The notes: a model not told the origin generated them from the letters alone. A stretch of 6,465 nt of DNA from Rhizobiales bacterium UBA697 (GCA_002298965.1 DBMN01000152.1:1-6465), one strand, 5' to 3'; numbered from the stretch's first letter, positions 1-5,236 are shown. Made by a program: numbers and translations.

Positions 1-98
1 CCGGTGGCGAGATGGTTTTCGGTGGTCGTCTGCTGCTTGTTGATGGACTGCAGCGAGTTGAGGTTCTGACGGACGCCGGTCGAGAGAATGGTAGCCAT
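1..98 (-). CDS. fliC: Flagellin, N-terminal fragment (runs off left edge)
   Basis: Filament subunit exported by the flagellar type III apparatus. The 33 visible residues begin MATILSTGVRQNLNSLQ, the conserved flagellin D0 start, and end TENHLATG just before the window edge. They closely parallel the start of the second flagellin (970-2163), which has two extra residues after MA, so these are paralogues. The start is the ATG at 98-96; an AGAAGG-type ribosome site lies about 10 bases upstream. The next gene upstream on the same strand is the FlaG-family gene, 247 bp away, leaving room for its own promoter and a long leader. I did not find a convincing sigma-54 promoter there; a degenerate CtrA-like half-site (TTAAC) lies at 182-186. 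Family assignment is firm; the rest of the protein is outside the window. Confidence 0.93.
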   Translation of the reverse strand, partial: MATILSTGVRQNLNSLQSINKQQTTTENHLAT

Positions 99-170
99 GG
101 TCTTTTACCCTTCTGGGAGCTGGTTACGGCCCCTCGTTCTGAGGAGTGGGGGGAGCATGGCGCCGGTCGG

Positions 171-181
171 GTTTCGCAAGC
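171..181 (-). promoter_or_regulatory. Motif GCTTGCGAAAC shared with the other flagellin upstream region
   Basis: On the minus strand GCTTGCGAAAC lies 72 bases upstream of the flagellin start and directly after TTAAC. The other flagellin has GCTTGTGAAAC at 936-946, 10 of 11 identical, also after TTAA motifs but with a different gap. It could be a promoter element common to the two flagellin genes. With so short a motif, chance is a real alternative. Confidence 0.25.
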
Positions 182-298
182 GTTAATCGGGCTTGGAAAA
201 TGCCCGCGATTTCCCTTTCGCCACATGACCTTGGGTAACGTGGTGAACGAAAGGTTCAGGCGATCCGCGAGGTTTCAGGGGGGCTGCCGATGTGCGGA

Positions 299-314
299 CG
301 CGCGGCGCCGCGCG
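299..314. repeat. Perfect 16-bp GC-only palindrome downstream of flaG
   Basis: CGCGCGGCGCCGCGCG reads the same on both strands. It lies 31 bases past the flaG stop on the minus strand. There is no loop and no U-run after it, so it is not a normal intrinsic terminator. It could be a protein site, a cruciform-prone spot, or chance in GC-rich DNA. Confidence 0.6.
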
Positions 315-345
315 GGCACCGCGTCGAAAGAGCGCAGGAGCGAGT

Positions 346-690
346 TCAGGCGACGATGTCGGCGGAGGAGGTGCCGGACTCCTCGGCCTGGATCGCCGCG
401 GTCATGACCTGCGCGAGGCGGAGATAGGCCTCGGTCGGCATCTGGGCGACCACGTCGCCGGTGTCGACGTCGAAGGTGCGCACGATGGTGCGACCGCTCT
501 GTTCGTCGAACACGACCTCCTTGGAACGCTCGGACGCCGTCGGCGCCGGCATCGGCAGAGGCTTGGGCTTGTCGGTCGAGGCCGCGTCCTCGGTCCGAAC
601 CCGCTCCATCGCGGAGGCGGGACTGATTCTCGGGGCGTCGGTTTCGCGACTCGGTGGGAGTGCCGTCGTGGCGGCGATACTGATCGTCAT
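346..690 (-). CDS. flaG: FlaG-family flagellar protein
   Basis: A 114-residue protein. Residues 1-55 are low-complexity, rich in Ala, Pro and Ser. Residues 58-93 carry the FlaG-family core: KEVVFDEQSGRTIVRTFD followed by VDTGDVVAQMPTEAYLRLA, matching the family pattern of a D-x-x-T-G-x-V-V-x-Q-x-P-x-E strand-turn followed by a short helix. FlaG proteins are small secreted or cytoplasmic factors that affect filament length in several bacteria; that role here is inference. The start is taken as the ATG at 690-688, giving MTISIAATTA; the ribosome site is weak (CCAGG very close to the ATG). A longer reading frame continues upstream but its extra residues look non-coding, and Met28 is an alternative start. 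It is transcribed toward the first flagellin and away from the second, so it sits between two flagellin genes. Confidence 0.8.
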   Translation of the reverse strand: MTISIAATTALPPSRETDAPRISPASAMERVRTEDAASTDKPKPLPMPAPTASERSKEVVFDEQSGRTIVRTFDVDTGDVVAQMPTEAYLRLAQVMTAAIQAEESGTSSADIVA

Positions 691-836
691 GGCCTGGCAT
701 CGCCTGCTGGAGTTGTCGATAGGGCCCGTTCTAGCGCCATGGTGTAAAGGTCGGGTTGAAATACGCCGACTGTCTTGATTTGAAACTGTAACGATTTGTC
801 CAGGAATTCCGCCGTTTTTCGAAGGCTCGGGGGAGG

Positions 837-885
837 GCGCGCGCGGGCGTGTACGATTATTTCCGTGCACGCGCGTACGCACGCG
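837..885. other. Z-DNA-prone alternating purine-pyrimidine block with inverted repeat
   Basis: Positions 864-885 form 22 bp of unbroken purine-pyrimidine alternation (CGTGCACGCGCGTACGCACG then CG). Positions 837-845 and 847-855 add two 9-bp alternating runs, separated by the AT-rich bases 856-862. GCGTGTACG (847-855) pairs with CGTGCACGC (864-872) across an 8-base loop, with one G-T wobble. The block ends 6 bp before the CtrA-type box. Sequence character is certain; formation of Z-DNA or a cruciform in the cell is inference. Confidence 0.5.
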
Positions 886-891
886 AGGGCG

Positions 892-906
892 TTAAGACGT
901 CATTAA
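892..906 (+). promoter_or_regulatory. CtrA-type box TTAA-N7-TTAA(C) upstream of flagellin
   Basis: TTAAGACGTCATTAAC is an exact match to the alphaproteobacterial CtrA consensus TTAA-N7-TTAAC, ending 63 bases before the flagellin ATG. A third TTAA lies at 919-922. CtrA is the cell-cycle response regulator that controls flagellar genes in many Alphaproteobacteria. TTAA is scarce in this GC-rich window, so three copies within 31 bp is notable. No clear -10 or -35 could be assigned between the box and the gene. Confidence 0.7.
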
Positions 907-935
907 CCCTAATGACCGTTAATGTTCGCAACGCA

Positions 936-946
936 GCTTGTGAAAC
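936..946 (+). promoter_or_regulatory. Motif GCTTGTGAAAC upstream of second flagellin
   Basis: This matches 10 of 11 bases with the motif at 171-181 in front of the other flagellin, same orientation relative to each gene. Here it lies 23 bases before the ATG, so it would sit in the leader or core promoter. It is a candidate shared control element only. Confidence 0.25.
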
Positions 947-959
947 GCCCGTTTCCGAT

Positions 960-963
960 GGAG
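960..963 (+). promoter_or_regulatory. Ribosome binding site GGAG that fixes the flagellin start at 970
   Basis: GGAG followed by six bases (CACACA) precedes the ATG at 970. The upstream in-frame ATGs at 922 and 958 would precede or overlap this site and would add residues not found in flagellins. The protein from 970 begins MASTPILSTG, the usual flagellin start. Confidence 0.75.
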
Positions 964-969
964 CACACA

Positions 970-2163
970 ATGGCCTCCACCCCGATCCTTTCGACCGGTG
1001 TTCGACAGAATCTCAACTCCCTGCAGAAGATCGCCAAGGATCAGACGGGAACCGAGAACCGCCTCGCCACCGGCAAGAAGGTCAATTCGGCCCTCGACAA
1101 CCCGGTCAACTACTTCACCTCCGCGGCCCTCAACGACCGCGCCGGCGACCTGACCAACCTGCTCGATGGTGTGTCGAACTCCATTCAGACGCTGCAGGCG
1201 GCCTCCAACGGCATCGAGTCGATCACCTCGCTCGTCAAGAACGCCCAGTCGGCCGCCAAGCAGGCGCTGCAGACGGCGGACGGCGACGCGGATGCGGTCC
1301 TCTCGGGCTCGGTCGCCGATCTGCGCAAGTCGACCTCGCTGATCTCGACGACCTCGGGTCCGGGCTTCACCGACGGCGACACCATCACGCTGACCTCCGG
1401 TACGGGCACCGATGCCGAGGCCGTGACCTTCACCATCGGCTCCGGCGCCGGCGAGTACAGCACGGTCGGCGACCTGCTGAAGGCGATCAACAACTCCTCG
1501 CTCGACGTCACCGCGACGCTCAACAGCGACGGCGAGATCGAGTTCGAAGAGACCGGCGGTCAGGATCTGGCCATCTCGTCGACCGGCTCGACCGCGCTGA
1601 CCTCGATGGGCTTCGGCTCCGGCAACACCTCCGCCGAGGCCTCGACCTCCGAGACCCGCGATGCCTTCCGCCAGCAGTTCAACGACATCCTCGAGCAGAT
1701 CGACGCGATGGCGAAGGACGCCGGCTACAACGGCATCAACATCCTGATGGGCAACGACCTGACCACGATCTTCAACGAGAAGACCGGCAAGGATCAGTCG
1801 ACGATGACCATCACGGGCGTGGTGTTCAACGGTTCGGGTCTCGGGCTCGAGTCGCTCGATGCGGGCGACTTCCAGACCAACAAGCAGGTGGAGGGCGTCC
1901 TCGACAGCCTCGACACCGCACTGACCACCCTGCGCACCCAGGCGTCGAACTTCGGTTCGTTCCTGTCGATGGTGCAGGCCCGTCAGGACTTCACCAACAA
2001 CATGGTCTCGACCCTGACCGGCGGCGCCGACCAGCTGGTGGCGGCCGACACCAACGCCGAATCGGCGAACCTGCTCGCGCTCCAGACCCGCCAGAGCCTG
2101 TCGACCAAGGCGCTGTCGCTGGCCAACCAGGCCGACCAGAGCGTGCTGCAGCTGTTCGGCTGA
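970..2163 (+). CDS. fliC: Flagellin (complete)
   Basis: A 397-residue filament protein. Residues 1-125 are the conserved D0/D1 N-terminal helices (ILSTGVRQNLNSLQK near the start; RLATGKKVNSALDNP at 31-45). Residues 226-397 are the D1/D0 C-terminal helices, ending ANLLALQTRQSLSTKALSLA...SVLQLFG. Between them, roughly residues 133-215, is a beta-rich insertion (DGDTITLTSG, STVGDLLKAINN, DVTATLNSDGEIEF) resembling the flagellin hook IN motif found in larger flagellins and FlgK/FlgL-type proteins. It is probably surface exposed. No cysteine and no signal peptide, as expected for type III export. A CtrA-type box lies upstream, and flbT and flaF follow on the same strand, a grouping that suggests co-regulation of filament supply. 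Paralogous to the fragment at 1-98. Confidence 0.96.
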   Translation: MASTPILSTGVRQNLNSLQKIAKDQTGTENRLATGKKVNSALDNPVNYFTSAALNDRAGDLTNLLDGVSNSIQTLQAASNGIESITSLVKNAQSAAKQALQTADGDADAVLSGSVADLRKSTSLISTTSGPGFTDGDTITLTSGTGTDAEAVTFTIGSGAGEYSTVGDLLKAINNSSLDVTATLNSDGEIEFEETGGQDLAISSTGSTALTSMGFGSGNTSAEASTSETRDAFRQQFNDILEQIDAMAKDAGYNGINILMGNDLTTIFNEKTGKDQSTMTITGVVFNGSGLGLESLDAGDFQTNKQVEGVLDSLDTALTTLRTQASNFGSFLSMVQARQDFTNNMVSTLTGGADQLVAADTNAESANLLALQTRQSLSTKALSLANQADQSVLQLFG

Positions 2164-2199
2164 CGCTCCGGGCGACCGAGAAGACGACTATCGGCGAGC

Positions 2200-2255
2200 G
2201 GGCGCGACGGAAAGAAGCGTCCGCTTCGTCGTTTCGAAAGACGATCGTCGCGCCC
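2200..2255 (+). other. Branched stem-loop between flagellin and flbT
   Basis: GGGCGCGAC (2200-2208) pairs perfectly with GTCGCGCCC (2247-2255). The 38-base interior can fold again: GAAGC (2214-2218) with GCTTC (2223-2227) over a 4-base loop, and GTC (2228-2230) with GAC (2240-2242) around TTTCGAAA. No U-run follows, so it is not a typical terminator. It could stabilise the 3' end of the abundant flagellin message, lower read-through into flbT, or be an RNA target for FlbT-type control. Pairing is seen; function is inferred. Confidence 0.5.
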
Positions 2256-2286
2256 GTGGGCTTCGGCGGCAAGTGGAGAGAAGGCG

Positions 2287-2670
2287 ATGACGCTCAAGGT
2301 CGAGATCAAGCCCGGAGAGCGCATCATCATCGGCGAGAGCCTGATCACCAACGGTGGTGCGCGCGCCAAGCTCTTCATCGAGGGCGACGCGCCGATCCTG
2401 CGCGAACGCGACGTCATGCCGGCTCGCGAGGCCGATACCCCGGCCAAGTTGATCTATCTCGCCGTACAACTGATCTATCTCAAGCACGGCAACGACGTCG
2501 TTCTGGAAGACTACAAGGCGCTGGCGCGCGAGTTTCTCGAGGCTGCGCCGGGCGCTAGAGACATTATCGATGCCATCGATAACTGCCTATTAAGCGGTGA
2601 ATTCTATAAGGGCATCAAGCAAGCGAAGCGTCTCATCGAGTACGAGGAGCAGCGGATCAACCATGTATAA
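2287..2670 (+). CDS. flbT: FlbT, post-transcriptional regulator of flagellin
   Basis: A 127-residue soluble protein of the FlbT family. Diagnostic stretches: LKVEIKPGERIIIGESLITN (3-22), LFIEGDAPILRERDVM (29-44), DTPAKLIYLAVQLIYL (50-65) and IIDAIDNCLLSGEFYKGIKQAK (93-114). In Caulobacter FlbT binds the flagellin mRNA leader and promotes its decay until hook assembly; in some relatives it acts positively, so the sign here is unknown. It is slightly shorter than the roughly 140-150 residues I associate with family members. The ATG is preceded by GGAGAGAAGG. It begins 123 bp after the flagellin stop and its last 8 bases overlap flaF, implying coupled translation. Codons in 2561-2620 are unusually AT-rich for the locus, including CTA and TTA. 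Confidence 0.95.
   Translation: MTLKVEIKPGERIIIGESLITNGGARAKLFIEGDAPILRERDVMPAREADTPAKLIYLAVQLIYLKHGNDVVLEDYKALAREFLEAAPGARDIIDAIDNCLLSGEFYKGIKQAKRLIEYEEQRINHV
2564..2582. repeat. 19-bp palindrome inside flbT
   Basis: TTATCGATGCCATCGATAA is a perfect 9-bp inverted repeat around one central C, in a locally AT-rich patch about 80 bases before the flaF start. It encodes part of IIDAIDN, so the repeated Ile-Asp codons explain some of the symmetry. It may be a chance result of self-complementary ATCGAT used twice, or a regulatory dyad ahead of flaF. Confidence 0.6.
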
Positions 2671-3028
2671 CAATCATGCCGCAGTCGCCTATCAACAGAC
2701 GCGTCGGGCTGTCGCCACCGGGCGAGATCTCGAGTCCATGCTTCTTCTCAAGGCCGCCCGCCAACTCCAGGTGGTGCGTGACAACTGGGAAGAAAAGAAG
2801 GGCGATCTCCTGCACGCGCTGACCTACAATCGCAAGCTCTGGACCGTGCTGATCGACCTCATCCTGCGCGAGGACAACCCGCTGCCGCAGGAAGACAAGA
2901 ACAACCTGTTCAACATCTCGCTCTTCATCTTCCGCCACACGATCGACGTGCAGGCCGCGCCGGAGCCCGAGAAGCTCGCCCCGCTGGTCGACATCAACCG
3001 CGCCATCGCCGAGGGCCTGCGCTCCTGA
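2663..3028 (+). CDS. flaF: FlaF, flagellin synthesis/secretion factor
   Basis: A 121-residue, mostly helical protein of the FlaF family. The N-terminus MYNNHAAVAYQQTRR and the central LHALTYNRKLWTVLIDLIL (50-68) with NNLFNISLFIFRHT (80-93) are family landmarks. FlaF is needed for flagellin synthesis or secretion and works against FlbT in Caulobacter. The ATG at 2663 lies inside the end of flbT (stop 2668-2670), an 8-base overlap. GAGGAG at 2644-2649 is 13 bases away, rather far, so coupled re-initiation is likely. The order flbT then flaF, straight after a flagellin, differs from the flaF-flbT order I recall in rhizobia and Caulobacter. A strong terminator follows 35 bases after the stop. Confidence 0.94.
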   Translation: MYNNHAAVAYQQTRRAVATGRDLESMLLLKAARQLQVVRDNWEEKKGDLLHALTYNRKLWTVLIDLILREDNPLPQEDKNNLFNISLFIFRHTIDVQAAPEPEKLAPLVDINRAIAEGLRS

Positions 3029-3063
3029 GCGCCCGCCCGGTTCCGCGGAGCGACGACGACGAA

Positions 3064-3088
3064 AAAGGCCGCCCTCGGGGCGGCCTTT
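3064..3088. terminator. Bidirectional intrinsic terminator between convergent operons
   Basis: AAAGGCCGCCC (3064-3074) pairs perfectly with GGGCGGCCTTT (3078-3088) around the loop TCG. The flanking A-run at 3062-3066 reads as U's for minus-strand transcripts, and CTTTCT gives a shorter U-run on the plus strand. It therefore can end both the flagellin-flbT-flaF message and the flgI-flgJ-flgN message, which converge here. Confidence 0.88.
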
Positions 3089-3096
3089 CTGCATTC

Positions 3097-3167
3097 GGGG
3101 AGCGGGGGAGCGCGGGGAGCGTTCGGGGGGGAGGCGGGGAGCCGGGTGTCGGGGAGGAGAGGGGAGC
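3097..3167 (+). repeat. G-tract cluster with five GGGGAGC repeats; G-quadruplex candidate
   Basis: GGGGAGC occurs at 3097, 3105, 3114, 3136 and 3161. Runs of four or more G at 3097-3100, 3104-3108, 3114-3117, 3125-3131 and 3136-3139 are separated by loops of 3, 5, 7 and 4 bases, satisfying the usual quadruplex rule with G4 tracts. The G-rich strand is plus. It lies just past the shared terminator, in non-coding DNA. The motif is clear; folding is inferred. Confidence 0.6.
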
Positions 3168-3191
3168 GAGACGGGTCGGGAGCGGCCTGGA

Positions 3192-3207
3192 CGGGGCTAT
3201 CGCCCCG
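3192..3207 (-). other. GC hairpin just after flgN stop
   Basis: CGGGGC (3192-3197) and GCCCCG (3202-3207) pair over a 4-base loop, 11 bases past the minus-strand stop of the FlgN-like gene. No U-run follows, so it may protect the mRNA 3' end or slow polymerase ahead of the stronger terminator at 3064-3088, rather than terminate alone. Confidence 0.35.
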
Positions 3208-3218
3208 CCGCGAGGGGA

Positions 3219-3716
3219 TCACATGCGGCGGTCGATCGACAGGCCGCGCGCGACGTTCTGGGCCTGCACGGCGGGGATCGCGGCGTTGCGGCCGTAGGTG
3301 CGCGGGGCGGCCTGGCGGCCGACGGCGGCGGAGACGTTGCGCACGATGCCTTCGGCCACTTCGCGGGCGATGGCGAGGGCGCCGAGATTGGCGCGGATCT
3401 TCTCGATCGCCACGACGTGGTCGGCGCGCATGCGCTCGAGCCGGTCGGGCAGGAGCTTCGAGATGGTGGCGAACTCGCGCTTCAGACGCGTGCGGGTCTG
3501 GAGGTAGCGGCCGAGCAGGTCGTTCTTGCGCGAGACGACGTCGGTCGCGTCGAACAGCTTGCCGGCGCGCACCAGCGCGGTCTCCTCCTCGATGGTGGAG
3601 ATCAGGCGCGACATCGACTGCTCGAACTCGTCGAGGAAGACGTGGGCTTCCTCGGGCGTGCGCAGGGCGCGCTCGACGGGCTCGGCGCCCTGGAGGGCCA
3701 GGAGATCGAGGGTCAT
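3219..3716 (-). CDS. flgN: FlgN-like flagellar export chaperone
   Basis: A 165-residue, strongly helical, charged protein with no signal peptide or membrane segment. Residues 18-135 form long amphipathic helices, including HVFLDEFEQSMSRLISTIEEE (25-45), VSRKNDLLGRYLQTRTRLKRE (61-81) and HVVAIEKIRANLGALAIAREV (100-120). The pattern of an early E-E-E-T-x-L-V-R-x-G segment, then a K-N-x-L-x-x-Y helix, is typical of FlgN-family chaperones, which hold the hook-filament junction proteins before export. The C-terminal 30 residues (YGRNAAIPAV onward) look disordered. It occupies the place held, as I recall, by flbY in Caulobacter. The ATG overlaps the upstream flgJ stop by 4 bases (ATGA), and AGGAAGG lies 8 to 9 bases before it. 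Family call is moderately sure; symbol is by family resemblance. Confidence 0.68.
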   Translation of the reverse strand: MTLDLLALQGAEPVERALRTPEEAHVFLDEFEQSMSRLISTIEEETALVRAGKLFDATDVVSRKNDLLGRYLQTRTRLKREFATISKLLPDRLERMRADHVVAIEKIRANLGALAIAREVAEGIVRNVSAAVGRQAAPRTYGRNAAIPAVQAQNVARGLSIDRRM

Positions 3717-4039
3717 TTCGAAGCACCTTCCTGTATGCCGATCAGGTCGCGATAGACCATGTCGGAAATGCCGATGCCGCCCGCCTTCTGCATGGTGGCG
3801 GCGTATTGGTCGACGAGCAGGCCGCGCCAGGATTCCTCCGCCTGGCCGCCGCCGAACGGCGCCTCGGTGGAGAGACCCGAGAACATCTGCTTCATCATGG
3901 TGGAGAGATAGACCTGCTCGAACTGGTCCGCCTGGGCGCGGGCCTTCTGCTCGCGCGTGGCGTTGCGGCCGGGGCCTTCCTGCATCTGGTGCAGCGCCGG
4001 CGTGCCCGTGGCGAGGGAGATCGTCGCGTCGTAGCCCAT
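3713..4039 (-). CDS. flgJ: Rod-binding protein, FlgJ N-terminal domain type (CheL-like)
   Basis: A 108-residue protein matching only the rod-binding domain of FlgJ; the peptidoglycan hydrolase domain of enterobacterial FlgJ is absent, as is usual in Alphaproteobacteria, where the gene is often called cheL. Key stretch: REQKARAQADQFEQVYLSTMMKQMFSGL (29-56), then PFGGGQAEESWRGLLVDQYA (61-80) and AATMQKAGGIGISDMVYRDLI (80-100). The G-G-G-x-A-E-x-x-W/F-R-x-x-L-x-x-x-Y pattern and the GGIGI(S/A) motif mark the family. No signal peptide; export would be through the flagellar apparatus. It presumably helps rod assembly, and a separate hydrolase must open the cell wall. The start shares one base with the flgI stop (TGATG), with GAGG 7 bases before the ATG. 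Confidence 0.9.
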   Translation of the reverse strand: MGYDATISLATGTPALHQMQEGPGRNATREQKARAQADQFEQVYLSTMMKQMFSGLSTEAPFGGGQAEESWRGLLVDQYAATMQKAGGIGISDMVYRDLIGIQEGASK

Positions 4040-5163
4040 CACATCACCTCGATCTCGGCCTGCAGGGCGCCGGACGCCTTGATGGCCTGGAGGATGGTGA
4101 TCATGTCGCGCGGGCCGACGCCGAGCGAGTTGAGGCCGTCGACCAGCTCGCGGAGGCTGACCGTCTGGTTGACGATGCCGAGCTTCTTCTTGGAACTGTC
4201 GTCGACGGTGACCTGGGTGCGCGGCACCACCTTGGTCTCGCCGTTGGAGAAGGGTTCGGGCTGGCTCACCTCGGGCGTCTCGGTGACGGTGACGGTGAGG
4301 TTGCCCTGGGCGACGGCGACGGTGGAGACGCGGACGTCCTGGCCCATGACGATGATGCCGGTCGCCTCGTCGATCACCACCTTGGCCGGCAGATCCGGCT
4401 CGACCGAGAGCTGCTCGATGTCGGTGATCAGGTCGACGATGTTGCCGTTGAACTTCTGCGGCAGCGTCAGGCGGACGGTCGAGGGATCGATCGGTTCGGC
4501 CGAGGGCGTGCCGATCAGGTCGTTGATCGCCATGGCGATGCGGCGGGCAGTCGTGAAGTCGGGGTTGCGCAGCGCCAGACGCACGGCGTTCTGGGCGCCG
4601 AGCTTGAACTCGACCTCGCGTTCGACGATGGCACCGTTGGCGATGCGGGCGGCGGTGGGGACGCCCCGGGTCACGGAGGCCGCGTCGCCCTTGGCGGTGA
4701 AGCCGCCGACGGCGAGCGCGCCCTGCGCGATCGCATAGGCCTCGCCGTCGGCGCCGATCAGCGGCGTGACCAGCAGTGTGCCGCCCTGCAGCGACTTGGC
4801 GTCGCCGAGCGCGGAGATCGCGACGTCGATGCGAGTGCCCTGGGTGGCGAAGGGCGGCAGGTTGGCGGTCACCATGACGGCGGCGACGTTGGCGGTGCGC
4901 ATGTTGGCGCCACGCGTGTTGACGCCCATGCGTTCCAGCATGGCCTGCAGCGACTGCTTGGTGAAGGGCGCGTTGTTCAGGCTGTCGCCGGTGCCGTTGA
5001 GGCCGACGACGATGCCGTAACCCACGAGCTGGTTCTCGCGGACGCCTTCGATCGAGGCCAGGTCCTTGATGCGCGAGGCCGCCGCATGGGTCGGAACGGA
5101 TTGTCCGACGACCAGGGCCGCGACCAGCATGCAACGGACGATCTTGTCCAAATGAAACTTCAT
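4039..5163 (-). CDS. flgI: FlgI, flagellar P-ring protein
   Basis: A 374-residue periplasmic protein that builds the P-ring around the rod in the peptidoglycan layer. Residues 1-28 are a Sec signal peptide (MKFHLDKIVR basic start, CMLVAALVVG core, cleavage near THA-AA). The mature protein opens SRIKDLASIEGVRENQLVGY with GIVVGLNGTGD at 50-60, the FlgI hallmark. Also typical: ANVAAVMVTANLPPFATQGT (91-110), LGDAKSLQGGTLLVTPLIGADG (119-140), and near the end VSLRELVDGLNSLGVGPRDM then ILQAIKASGALQAE. Length is normal. No cysteine remains after cleavage, so it lacks the disulfide of the E. coli protein. The ATG at 5163 is chosen over an upstream ATG at 5247 because it gives the signal peptide start and has GGGGAG about 10 bases upstream. 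A sigma-54 promoter predicts transcription from about 5188. First gene of flgI-flgJ-flgN. Confidence 0.97.
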   Translation of the reverse strand: MKFHLDKIVRCMLVAALVVGQSVPTHAAASRIKDLASIEGVRENQLVGYGIVVGLNGTGDSLNNAPFTKQSLQAMLERMGVNTRGANMRTANVAAVMVTANLPPFATQGTRIDVAISALGDAKSLQGGTLLVTPLIGADGEAYAIAQGALAVGGFTAKGDAASVTRGVPTAARIANGAIVEREVEFKLGAQNAVRLALRNPDFTTARRIAMAINDLIGTPSAEPIDPSTVRLTLPQKFNGNIVDLITDIEQLSVEPDLPAKVVIDEATGIIVMGQDVRVSTVAVAQGNLTVTVTETPEVSQPEPFSNGETKVVPRTQVTVDDSSKKKLGIVNQTVSLRELVDGLNSLGVGPRDMITILQAIKASGALQAEIEVM

Positions 5164-5198
5164 CGATGGAGATCTCCCCAAATCTCGACCCTCTCCTT

Positions 5199-5214
5199 TG
5201 CGAGCGGCGTGCCA
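5199..5214 (-). promoter_or_regulatory. Sigma-54 (-24/-12) promoter of flgI
   Basis: On the minus strand TGGCACGCCGCTCGCA matches the consensus TGGCACG-N4-TTGCA with one difference (TC for TT). The invariant GG and GC are exactly 10 bases apart. The predicted start is near 5188, giving a leader of about 25 bases containing the ribosome site. This agrees with sigma-54 and FlbD control of later basal-body genes in Caulobacter. Confidence 0.82.
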
Positions 5215-5236
5215 AGTTCCGGGGTCTCCGACACGA

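Noticed and set aside
183..197. CtrA-type box upstream of the first flagellin.
   Set aside because: Only one TTAA half-site is intact; the partner at N7 reads TCCA on the minus strand.
695..707. GGCA-N5-TGCT next to the flaG start, one base from the GGCA-N5-TGCC dyad.
   Set aside because: A seven-of-eight match to a short dyad is expected more than once by chance in this window, and there is no sigma-54 promoter at a suitable distance.
750..765. GG-N10-GC spacing upstream of the second flagellin as a sigma-54 promoter.
   Set aside because: Only the GG and GC match; the surrounding consensus bases (CACG and TT) do not.
800..815. Minus-strand TGGACAAATCGTTACA upstream of flaG as a sigma-54 promoter.
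   Set aside because: The invariant -12 GC is AC and the -24 element is poor.
849..2558. Long plus-strand open frame of 569 codons across the flagellin and flbT.
   Set aside because: It is another frame of the flagellin gene in GC-rich DNA: rich in Arg, Gly and Asp with no family pattern, and its start lies upstream of the CtrA-type box.
5168..5177. Palindrome GGAGATCTCC in the flgI leader as an operator.
   Set aside because: Ten bp overlapping the ribosome site is within chance and explained largely by the GGGGAG Shine-Dalgarno sequence.
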